The notes under the pieces: generated by a model | Told to the model about the DNA's origin: nothing | Database searches by the model: none | The model's input: the letters and a program-made list of their open reading frames with translations, nothing else | Assembly (NCBI GenBank): GCA_027009865.1 | Contig: JALVCR010000073.1 | Location: forward strand, 1 to 14,002 | DNA from: Campylobacterales bacterium | GTDB lineage: Bacteria; Campylobacterota; Campylobacteria; Campylobacterales; JAADDG01 | Direction: 5' to 3' | Length of the DNA stretch: 14,002 nucleotides | Program-made: the position numbers and the translations under genes | Part shown: one piece after another, positions 6,091 through 13,300 of the stretch | How the letters are laid out: each line of letters opens with the position of its first letter | Numbering within the stretch: position 1 is the first letter of the stretch

Positions 6091-7125
6091 CTAAAGCTCG
6101 TTTACATAAACTACATCGACTCCTTTTAAAATATCTTTTGCATCCCTTAAAGCCTTTAGAGTAGCTCTTCTTGGATGTCCTATCGCTATGGCGTATCCCC
6201 TTTTTTTGGCCAGTCTCACAGCTTTTCTTAATTGATTTTTGATATAGTCCACATTTGCAATATTATCCAAAAATATATCTCTTGAGAAGATAGTTTCATT
6301 AAACTCTTTAGCAACAATTAAAGCTTTGGAATAGGGAGAGGTTTTGCTATCCAAAAACTTAAAATCATACTTTTTTAAAATATGAAAAAGCTCTTCCATA
6401 GCTTTCTTATCGGAAGTAAATTTACTGCCGGTATGATTATTTATATAAACGGCTTTTGGAAACCATTTTCTGACTCTCTTAATGATTTTCTCCATAGTTT
6501 TTGAAGAGTCTTTAACTTTTATTGTATTATCTTCAATTCTTGAAAATTTATAAGCCTCCATGGGAAGATGAATCATATAAAATTTAAAATCTTTAGCAAA
6601 TTTATAGGTATCTGGATGTCTTTTTGAAGGAGGAAAAAAGGAAGGGGTGATTTTAAAGGGAATTTTTTTTATATCTCTAATCTCATGCAAAAAAGCCACA
6701 TCGTCTATAATGATGGCAAGTTTTGGAATTTTAGGTCTATGAAAAATTTTATTATTATCAATTTTAGAAATTAAAGCCTTTTTGGAAGTAGATAGTTTTT
6801 TCTCTTCGTTAGTTTTTTTTTCAAATTCAACACTATAAAGATAATCCTCAATCTCAGAAATTCCGTCTTCTCGCTCTAACCTATCCCTCTTCTTTAAAAA
6901 TTTTATCTCTTTTTGATATTTTTTTATTTGAATATTTTGCTGTTTTAGCGCACTTCTTAGCTGAGAGATTAAAAACTCTTTTGTTTTTAGCTCTTTTTCT
7001 ATAGTAGAAACCTTTTCGCTAAGAGAGAAATATTTGTATCCTACTCCTATTAAACAAATCGATAAGACAATTAAAACCAAATAAAAATATTTAACATTTT
7101 TCCTTCTAACTCTAAAAGCAAGCAT
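6091..7125 (-). CDS. Membrane-anchored divergent polysaccharide deacetylase (YibQ/DUF610 family)
   Basis: This 344-residue protein has one N-terminal transmembrane anchor (about 12-29, preceded by basic residues), a coiled coil (about 34-82, heptad-like Leu/Lys/Glu), a polar linker, and a divergent polysaccharide deacetylase domain (134-344) placed in the periplasm. Conserved motifs are PKLAIIIDD with D141-D142, MIHLPMEAY (184-192, His186), NNHTGSKFT (229-237, His231), LDSKTS (258-263), SRDIFLD (281-287) and AIGHPR (314-319, His317). The family is related to metal-dependent NodB-type deacetylases, but its true substrate is not established; a cell-wall role is inferred. It starts 9 nt after minE and ends 7 nt before dprA. 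The AAGGA before its ATG is unusually far (about 13 nt) and a T7 tract intervenes. Confidence 0.88.
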   Translation of the reverse strand: MLAFRVRRKNVKYFYLVLIVLSICLIGVGYKYFSLSEKVSTIEKELKTKEFLISQLRSALKQQNIQIKKYQKEIKFLKKRDRLEREDGISEIEDYLYSVEFEKKTNEEKKLSTSKKALISKIDNNKIFHRPKIPKLAIIIDDVAFLHEIRDIKKIPFKITPSFFPPSKRHPDTYKFAKDFKFYMIHLPMEAYKFSRIEDNTIKVKDSSKTMEKIIKRVRKWFPKAVYINNHTGSKFTSDKKAMEELFHILKKYDFKFLDSKTSPYSKALIVAKEFNETIFSRDIFLDNIANVDYIKNQLRKAVRLAKKRGYAIAIGHPRRATLKALRDAKDILKGVDVVYVNEL

Positions 7126-7134
7126 AAAAAAACA

Positions 7135-7383
7135 TTAATCCTTAGAAGGAGAGTTTAAAACAATCTCCACCTCCAAGAAATCTATATCTTGATTTTTCTC
7201 GGTCTTTATCTTTATATCGTTTACCTCGGCATACTTCTTTACCACCTCTATAATATCCTTTTTCAAATCGTCTATATAAGGTAGAGCATGAACTCTCTCA
7301 TGCGCTAACATAATTTTAAGCCTATCTTTCGCAGCTTCGGCAGATTTCTTCTTTCTTCCAAATAATGCCTCAAACAAACTCAT
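7135..7383 (-). CDS. minE: Cell division topological specificity factor MinE
   Basis: MinE stimulates the MinD ATPase at the membrane, driving the pole-to-pole oscillation that confines Z-ring assembly to midcell. The 82-residue protein has the amphipathic membrane-targeting N-terminus MSLFEALFGRKKK, the MinD-contacting segment with RLKIMLAHER (21-30), and a C-terminal dimerisation domain (about 31-78, YIDDLKKDIIEVVKKY then LEVEIVL). The length is normal. Its ATG (7381-7383) overlaps the minD stop as ATGA, so it is translationally coupled to minD and probably made in a fixed ratio to it. Confidence 0.95.
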   Translation of the reverse strand: MSLFEALFGRKKKSAEAAKDRLKIMLAHERVHALPYIDDLKKDIIEVVKKYAEVNDIKIKTEKNQDIDFLEVEIVLNSPSKD

Positions 7384-8189
7384 GAAAACAGTCCTTTAAT
7401 AATTCCCAAAAGCCCTCTTTTGCTTTTTAACTCCAAAAATTCCAAATCTTCGCCCAAAATTCTTCTGCTAAGCCTTCTAAAAGCCTCCCCGGCTAAAGAA
7501 TTTTTATCATAAACTATAGGCTCTCCCACATTTGTCGCGCTTATTATTTTTTTATCTTCGGGAATAACACCGATTAAAGGAATAGCTAAAATATTTAAAA
7601 CGTCATCCACGCTCATCATCTCTCCCGATTCTACCATTTCGGGCTTGATTCTATTTATGACAACATGCTTTTTAACCTCTTTGCCCTCTTTTGCCTTTTC
7701 GCTTTTTGCGTCTATTATTCCAATAACCCTATCGGCATCTCTAACAGAGCTTACATCGGGAGTGGCTATTATCAAAGCTTCATCAGCCAAAAAAATAGAA
7801 TTCTCAAAACCGCTCTCAATACCCGCGGGAGAGTCTATCACTATATAATCGAAATCCTTTTTCAAAACCTCCAAAAGCTCTCTTACCTTCTCCTTTTTCA
7901 AAGCGCTTTTATCTTTTGTCTGAGAAGCGGGAAGAAAAAAGAGATTTTTGCTTCTCTTATCACTGATTAAAGCTTGGGAGAGCTTGCATCTTCCTTCCAT
8001 TACATCTATCGAATCATAAACTATCCTATTCTCAAGCCCCAAAATCATATCAAGATTTCTAAGACCTATATCAAAATCCACAGCCACAACTCTTTTTCCA
8101 GCCTGTGCAAGACCGACGGCCACATTAGCCGTCGTTGTGGATTTTCCAACTCCCCCTTTTCCGCTCGTTACAGTGATAATGGTTCCCAT
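7380..8189 (-). CDS. minD: Septum site-determining ATPase MinD
   Basis: MinD is a ParA/MinD-type ATPase that dimerises with ATP on the inner membrane, recruits MinC and is released by MinE. The 269-residue sequence has the deviant Walker A GKGGVGKS (10-17, signature Lys11), switch I VDFDIGLRNLD (37-47, with D38 and D40), switch II VIDSPAGIE (117-125, D119), and the C-terminal amphipathic membrane anchor KRGLLGIIKGLFS at the very end. The start at 8187-8189 has AGAGGAT about 5-6 nt upstream. It lies 17 nt after the ilvC stop and overlaps minE by 4 nt. minC is not in the window; MinC may be encoded elsewhere. Confidence 0.96.
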   Translation of the reverse strand: MGTIITVTSGKGGVGKSTTTANVAVGLAQAGKRVVAVDFDIGLRNLDMILGLENRIVYDSIDVMEGRCKLSQALISDKRSKNLFFLPASQTKDKSALKKEKVRELLEVLKKDFDYIVIDSPAGIESGFENSIFLADEALIIATPDVSSVRDADRVIGIIDAKSEKAKEGKEVKKHVVINRIKPEMVESGEMMSVDDVLNILAIPLIGVIPEDKKIISATNVGEPIVYDKNSLAGEAFRRLSRRILGEDLEFLELKSKRGLLGIIKGLFS

Positions 8190-8206
8190 CTCTATCCTCT
8201 GAAAAA

Positions 8207-9229
8207 TTAATTTTTCTCTTTATCTATAATTTTATTTGCCGTAATCCAAGGCATCATCTCTCTTAATTTCTCTCCGGTTTTCTCTATAAGAGAATTTTTG
8301 GCGTTATTTCTCTCGGCGTTCATTCTCGTATAACCGGCCTGTTTTTCCAAAATGAAATCTTTTGCAAATTTTCCATTTTGAATCTCTTTTAAAATCTCCT
8401 TCATAGCCTTTCTGCTCTCTTCTCCAATAACTCTGGGGCCGCTTACATAATCCCCATATTCTGCAGTATTGCTTATAGAGTATCTCATATTTGCTATACC
8501 GCCCTCATACATCAAATCAACAATCAATTTAAGCTCATGCAGACACTCAAAATATGCCATCTCCGGAGCGTATCCAGCCTCAACAAGCGTATCAAATCCA
8601 GCCTGAACCAAAGATGTAACTCCGCCGCAAAGAACAGCCTGCTCTCCAAAAAGATCCGTTTCGGTTTCATCTTTAAAGGTAGTTTCTATAATTCCCGTTC
8701 TTCCGCCGCCGATAGCAGAAGCGTAAGAGAGAGCCAACTCTTTAGCCTTCCCCGTATAATCTTGATAGACGGCTATTAAATCTGGAATTCCGCCACCCTT
8801 TACAAACTCATTTCTAACGGTATGGCCGGGAGCTTTTGGAGCTATCATTATCACATCTACGAAAGATGGAGGCTGAATCTGTCCAAAATGGATATTAAAT
8901 CCATGTCCGAAAGCTATAGCGTCTCCCTCTTTTAGATTATCTCTTATTTCATTTTCAAAAACCTCTTTTTGAATTTCATCCGGAAGCAAAATCATAATAA
9001 CATCGCCCTCTTTTGCCGCTTCGGAAACGCTTTTTACGTCAAATCCTTTAGCTTTAGCCTTTTTCCAAGAAGAGCCTCCCTCTTTTAAGCCCACAACCAC
9101 ATCAACGCCGCTGTCTCTTAAATTCTCCGCATGAGCATGTCCCTGGCTTCCAAATCCTATCATAGCCACTTTTTTGCTTTTAATGATATTTATATCACAA
9201 TCTTTATCATAATAGATATTAACTGCCAT
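8207..9229 (-). CDS. ilvC: Ketol-acid reductoisomerase (NAD(P)H, class I)
   Basis: This is the second step of branched-chain amino acid synthesis: Mg-dependent isomerisation and reduction of 2-acetolactate (valine, leucine) or 2-aceto-2-hydroxybutyrate (isoleucine). The 340 residues match the short class I enzyme. Seen are the Rossmann motif GFGSQGHAHA (25-34), the cofactor-selecting loop GLKEGGSSWKKA (47-58), whose serines suit NADPH, the metal ligands in DETETDLFGE (D192, E196) and ECLHE (E228, E232), and GHTVRNEF (135-142). The start at 9227-9229 has AGAGGGA about 6 nt upstream. It leads a run of tightly spaced minus-strand genes (17 nt to minD), so amino-acid synthesis and division genes probably share a transcript. 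Cofactor preference is inferred only. Confidence 0.96.
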   Translation of the reverse strand: MAVNIYYDKDCDINIIKSKKVAMIGFGSQGHAHAENLRDSGVDVVVGLKEGGSSWKKAKAKGFDVKSVSEAAKEGDVIMILLPDEIQKEVFENEIRDNLKEGDAIAFGHGFNIHFGQIQPPSFVDVIMIAPKAPGHTVRNEFVKGGGIPDLIAVYQDYTGKAKELALSYASAIGGGRTGIIETTFKDETETDLFGEQAVLCGGVTSLVQAGFDTLVEAGYAPEMAYFECLHELKLIVDLMYEGGIANMRYSISNTAEYGDYVSGPRVIGEESRKAMKEILKEIQNGKFAKDFILEKQAGYTRMNAERNNAKNSLIEKTGEKLREMMPWITANKIIDKEKN

Positions 9230-9246
9230 TATTATCCCTCTTTATA

Positions 9247-9339
9247 AAATTTTCGGTTAATGCTACTATAATTATACTTTATTTTGAATGAAATATGTAA
9301 AACAAAACTTGCTATTTTACGCAGTTTAGCCGAAAATTT
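9247..9339. repeat. Inverted element shared by the divergent ilvC and permease leaders
   Basis: AAATTTTCGGTTAA (9247-9260) recurs inverted as TTTAGCCGAAAATTT (9325-9339): ten bases match exactly, then one mismatch and three or four more matches. Each divergent gene therefore carries the same motif in the same orientation toward its own start codon. This is compatible with a common regulator or with a fold-back of the region. The 3' part is AT-rich, so some similarity may be chance. Confidence 0.35.
9271..9276 (-). promoter_or_regulatory. -10 box for the ilvC-minDE-dprA transcript
   Basis: On the minus strand GTATAAT lies about 41 nt upstream of the ilvC ATG. A TTTACA occurs about 19 nt further upstream (complement of 9296-9301), longer than the ideal 17. 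A second near-consensus TATAGT lies a few bases downstream. This is the only strong promoter candidate ahead of the six-gene run. Confidence 0.5.
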
Positions 9340-9377
9340 GGATATCATTGCAGCGTTTAAACACTTTAGGAGGCAAA

Positions 9378-10298
9378 ATGAAAATAAAAGCTTTGGCTAT
9401 CTCTTTAAATAAAAATATTTCAAAATTAGACAGAGGGATATTCTATATGATTTTAGCCTCCCTTTCGTTTGCTTTTATGGGAGGTTTTGTAAAAACTTTG
9501 GGAGAGACGATACCACCTTTGGAGATTACCTTTTTTAGAAATGTATTTGGAGTTTTTATAATTTTAACCATATTTTTGAAAAATCCCCCAAAAAACAGGG
9601 GAGGAAAACCTTTTTTGCTCTTTTTTAGAGGTTTTATGGGATTTTTGGCTCTTCTTGCCTTTTTTTATGATATGGCCTATATTCCTCTAAGCGAGGCTGT
9701 AACCTATAACAAAACATCTCCTTTGTTTTTAGCCTTCTTCTCCTGGCTCTTTTTAAAAGAGAAGTTGCCAAAAAGCGCTGTCTTTGCTTTGGTATTTGGT
9801 TTTTTGGGAATCGTGCTTATAGCAAAACCTGAAGGGGGAAGTTTTGACAAATATGATCTTTTAGGTATCTTTTCGGGAATAGGAGCCGCTTTGGCATACA
9901 CATCTATAAGAGAGCTTAGAAAATATTACGACACCAAAACAATAGCTCTATCTTTTATGAGCGTTGGGACTTTAGGACCCGTTATTTTAATGATTATCTC
10001 AAAAAATATAGATATTTCGCCAAATCTTGACTTTCTATTTGCCAATTTCGTATTGCCAAAAGGGATAGAGTGGCTCTATATCACAATAATAGGAGTTAGC
10101 GCAACAATATCTCAGCTTTTAATGACAAAAGCCTACTCTTTAACAAAAGCTGGGATAGTTGGAACGATAACCTACTCTCAAATTCTCTTTGCCACTTTAA
10201 TAGGAGCGGCTCTTGGAGATAAGTGGCCTGATATCTACAGCTGGATTGGAATATTTTTAATCATTTTAGCGGGAATTTTGGTCTCAACAAAGAGGTGA
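9378..10298 (+). CDS. EamA/DMT-superfamily permease (ten-helix metabolite exporter type)
   Basis: This is an inner-membrane protein of 306 residues with about ten hydrophobic helices arranged as two five-helix EamA repeats. The first runs from about 18 to 148 (ILASLSFAFMGGFVK, then YIPLSEAVTYNKTSPLF, then FGFLGIVLIAKP). The second runs from about 155 to 305 (GIFSGIGAALAYTSIREL, then TKAYSLTKAGIVGTITYSQ, then GIFLIILAGILV). Proteins of this kind usually export amino acids or other small metabolites; the substrate is not readable from sequence. The frame is open to a TTG at 9348, but the ATG at 9378 is chosen because a perfect AGGAGG (9368-9373) stands 4 nt upstream. It diverges from ilvC and shares an inverted DNA motif with it, which allows, without proving, a link to amino-acid metabolism. 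It is convergent with the protease gene, with 4 bp between the two stop codons. Confidence 0.88.
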   Translation: MKIKALAISLNKNISKLDRGIFYMILASLSFAFMGGFVKTLGETIPPLEITFFRNVFGVFIILTIFLKNPPKNRGGKPFLLFFRGFMGFLALLAFFYDMAYIPLSEAVTYNKTSPLFLAFFSWLFLKEKLPKSAVFALVFGFLGIVLIAKPEGGSFDKYDLLGIFSGIGAALAYTSIRELRKYYDTKTIALSFMSVGTLGPVILMIISKNIDISPNLDFLFANFVLPKGIEWLYITIIGVSATISQLLMTKAYSLTKAGIVGTITYSQILFATLIGAALGDKWPDIYSWIGIFLIILAGILVSTKR

Positions 10299-10309
10299 GA
10301 AATCACCTC
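10292..10309. terminator. Symmetric hairpin formed by two convergent stop codons
   Basis: GAGGTGA-GAAA-TCACCTC is a perfect 7-bp stem with a GAAA (GNRA) loop in plus-strand RNA. The left arm holds the permease's last Arg codon and TGA, and the right arm holds those of the protease on the other strand. It could act as a short bidirectional terminator or RNA 3'-end stabiliser. No proper U tract follows on the plus strand, so intrinsic termination is uncertain. Confidence 0.4.
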
Positions 10310-13300
10310 AAGCTTATCTGATATTTCTCAGAAAGCGCCTTAAATTCATCCGAACTTAAAAATCTATCCAAAACGTCATCTCTTGAAAGAGTTTTGGAAT
10401 TTAAAAGATTAACCCAATACAAAAGTCCGCTGCTTTCAGGCTCTCTTCCCAAAATCGCCATATAGGCTCTTTTTACAAACTCTTCGTTTGAGATTTTATT
10501 TTGCAAAAACTCTTTTGAATGGAAAAATCCCTTTACAAGAGAAGTGGCACTCGCCTCTTTGTCTAAAAGCATTCTTTTCCAATCCTCCATTCCTTTTGGA
10601 TCGGAATTTCTGTTTAAAATCAACACATACATTCTCTCTATAAAAGCTTCAAGCTGATCTGAAATTGAATAGTTTGTAATATTGCACTTATCGCAAAAAT
10701 TGGCAAACTCTTTTGAAAAGATAAATTCATACAAAACAAGCTCTCTGCTTTTCCCGTTGGAAAGCTCTTTTAGCCAATATTTTTTGCCCTCGCTATCTGG
10801 ATTCCTTCCCAAAACGGTTTTATAGGCTTTCTCTACAAACTCCTCATCGCTAAAGCCTTTCTTTTTAAACTCTTCGCTTTTAAAAAAGTATTTAACCACA
10901 TCAGAAGCGCTCCATCCCCTCTTTAAGGTTGAAACCCAATATCTTCTACCCTCTTTATCCGCATCTCTATTTAAAATATTTCTGTAACAATTATTTACAA
11001 AAACCTCGGAAGGCTCGCTTTTATTTGATTTTGAAGATGAAAAAAGAGCTATATCGTCAAGCTTTAAATCTCCTCTGACTAAAAAGAGCTTAAAAGATAC
11101 CACAGAATCGTTTGGATAGACTCTTTTTAGATCTTCATTTAAATTTCTTCTTACCGTATGCCATCTTCCATCGCTTATATCGCCCAAACTTATCCAGACA
11201 TACTCTCCCTCTTTGTTGTTATAGTGATGTTTGTTAAAACCAGAAGGCTCATAAGTTAAATATACATTATTTTTATTTACAGTTTTTACAGCTACGAAAA
11301 TTACAAAATACCCTCTTGAATTTAGCGAAAACTCTATATTTTTATAAACTCTCTCATCAAATCTTTTATGTATCATAAAACCGATACCGTTTGCATCGTT
11401 AGTGGTATTATCGATAAAATGAGAGTTTGAGAGCTTAATTACCCTGCTTTTTCTTTGTGAGTCGTAAATATTCTCTATCTTTCCGTATCCCCAAGGAATA
11501 TGATCATATATTCCCCATTTTCTTGTAGTAGCGCTTTGGGCATCTTCCAAAACCTTTCTTTTTATATAAGTATTCTCATTACCATAAGTATCTTCATTGT
11601 TATCGGAACTATTATCATTGCTGGAAATCTTCTTGGTTTTCACTCTCACAAACAAAGAAGGGGAATCCCCTTTTGCGTTAAAAGCTTTAATCTCATAGAT
11701 ATATTCGCTATCTTCCTTTAAACCGCTATCGGTAAAAGAGGTTATATCGGCGTTTGTTATATGAATAAGTTTTGAATTTCTGTATATCTTAAATCCCGCC
11801 TCATTATCGGAATTATCCTGCCATGAAAGCTTCACTCTCGAATCATCTATCGCAAAAGCCTTGAAATTTGAAGGAGCCAAAGGGATAGTTAAATTATTTT
11901 CAGTATCACTATTGCCTCCGTTATCGTTATCATCCCCATTATCTCCATTATCCGTATTATCATTTTCATTTTGGCTTGGTTTTAAGTCTAAATATCTGTT
12001 TGAAGCTATCGCAAAACTTTGCTTGTCGGTAATTATCTCATGCCCCTTTACAAACAGTGTATAAACTCCTTTTGAAGCGTTGTTTATAACTATCTGCTCG
12101 GTATTGTCAACTCTGTTAAAACCGTTTGCGGTAGCCTCTTTTGTGGGATTGTCTTTATCCAAAGAGAAGGGATAGTATATTTTTCCATCCTTTTCAATCC
12201 ACATATCGATATCGTTTACCAAAGTTTTATCCTGATTATTTGGATCTCCGGCTGGATCTATCCAGTTTATAGTAACTTTGATATTGGAAGGATTGGAGAG
12301 ATTTATATAATATTTTTTAACTTCACCCTGCTTTATCTCATCCTCTCTAATAAGAGGCTTATCGCTTTTTATCGTATCCAAAACTCTAACTGCCTCCAAA
12401 GGCTCTATATTTCCAAAACCAAACTCAAAATCAGGCCCCTCTCTTCCCGCATCGCTTGCGGTATTTATCAAAAGAGCCTTTAAGATATCCTCTCTTATTT
12501 TATCTTTTTGAGTAAGTTTTCTATACTCCTCCAATATCAAAGCCGCCGCTCCCATAGCTCTTGCGGTAGCGGAAGATGTTCCCCCTCCGTCTTTATAAGC
12601 TGTATCGCTCTCGATACTTGTAGAAAGAAGCCTTCCGTTTCCGGGAGCTGCCGCACACAAATCCGGTTTTATTCTTCCGTCGTTAACGGGGCCTGTGTTG
12701 CTGTAGTATTTTATTGTTTTGCCACCGTTTATGGAAAGCCCGAAAGTAAAAACATTTTTGGCATTTGTAGGCCCTCTCATCATTCCCCAATTTGGATATT
12801 TGGGATTTGTTCTGTCATTCCCTCCTGCCATAAAAATAATCAAATTAGGATTTGAACTTACAAGCTTGTCCAAATCACTCGCTTCCTCATCATAAACTCC
12901 GGAATATGCCGGATCCTGATATAAATAGGCATGGTGAGAGAGAGTTATCCCCTCGTCAAAATAAGCTTTTGCTACGGCTCTTGTATAACTTATCTCAGGA
13001 GCAAAATAGTTATATATCAAAGCTTTGGAAGCTCCGCCGTGAGCCTGGGGATTAACTCCCGCCGCGGCTATCGTTCCGGCTATATGGGTGGCGTGAAAAC
13101 TTAACTCTTTCATATCCCCTTTTATCTTTATTCTGCTAACTCCATCTTGAACAAACTCTTGATGAGTCGGCCTTACAACTCCCCAATCTACAAGAGCTAT
13201 CTTAATCCCCTCTCCGTTTAAATTGTAAGGCTCTCTCCACAAAGAAGAGACACCCATCAATTCGTAAGCTTTCAGATTTGTAGTGGGAGATAAAGAGCTC

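Noticed and set aside
9348..9377. TTG start extending the permease by ten residues
   Set aside because: A perfect AGGAGG stands 4 nt before the ATG at 9378, and the extension would be translated through that site.
11893..11976. Short tandem-like repeats considered as a CRISPR or microsatellite element
   Set aside because: They encode an in-frame Asn/Asp/Gly linker; there are no spacers and no constant repeat unit.
11500..13055. Several plus-strand open frames inside the protease gene
   Set aside because: They are shadows of the 1199-codon frame; their composition (Ser/Pro/Ile/Cys runs) is that of antisense translation.
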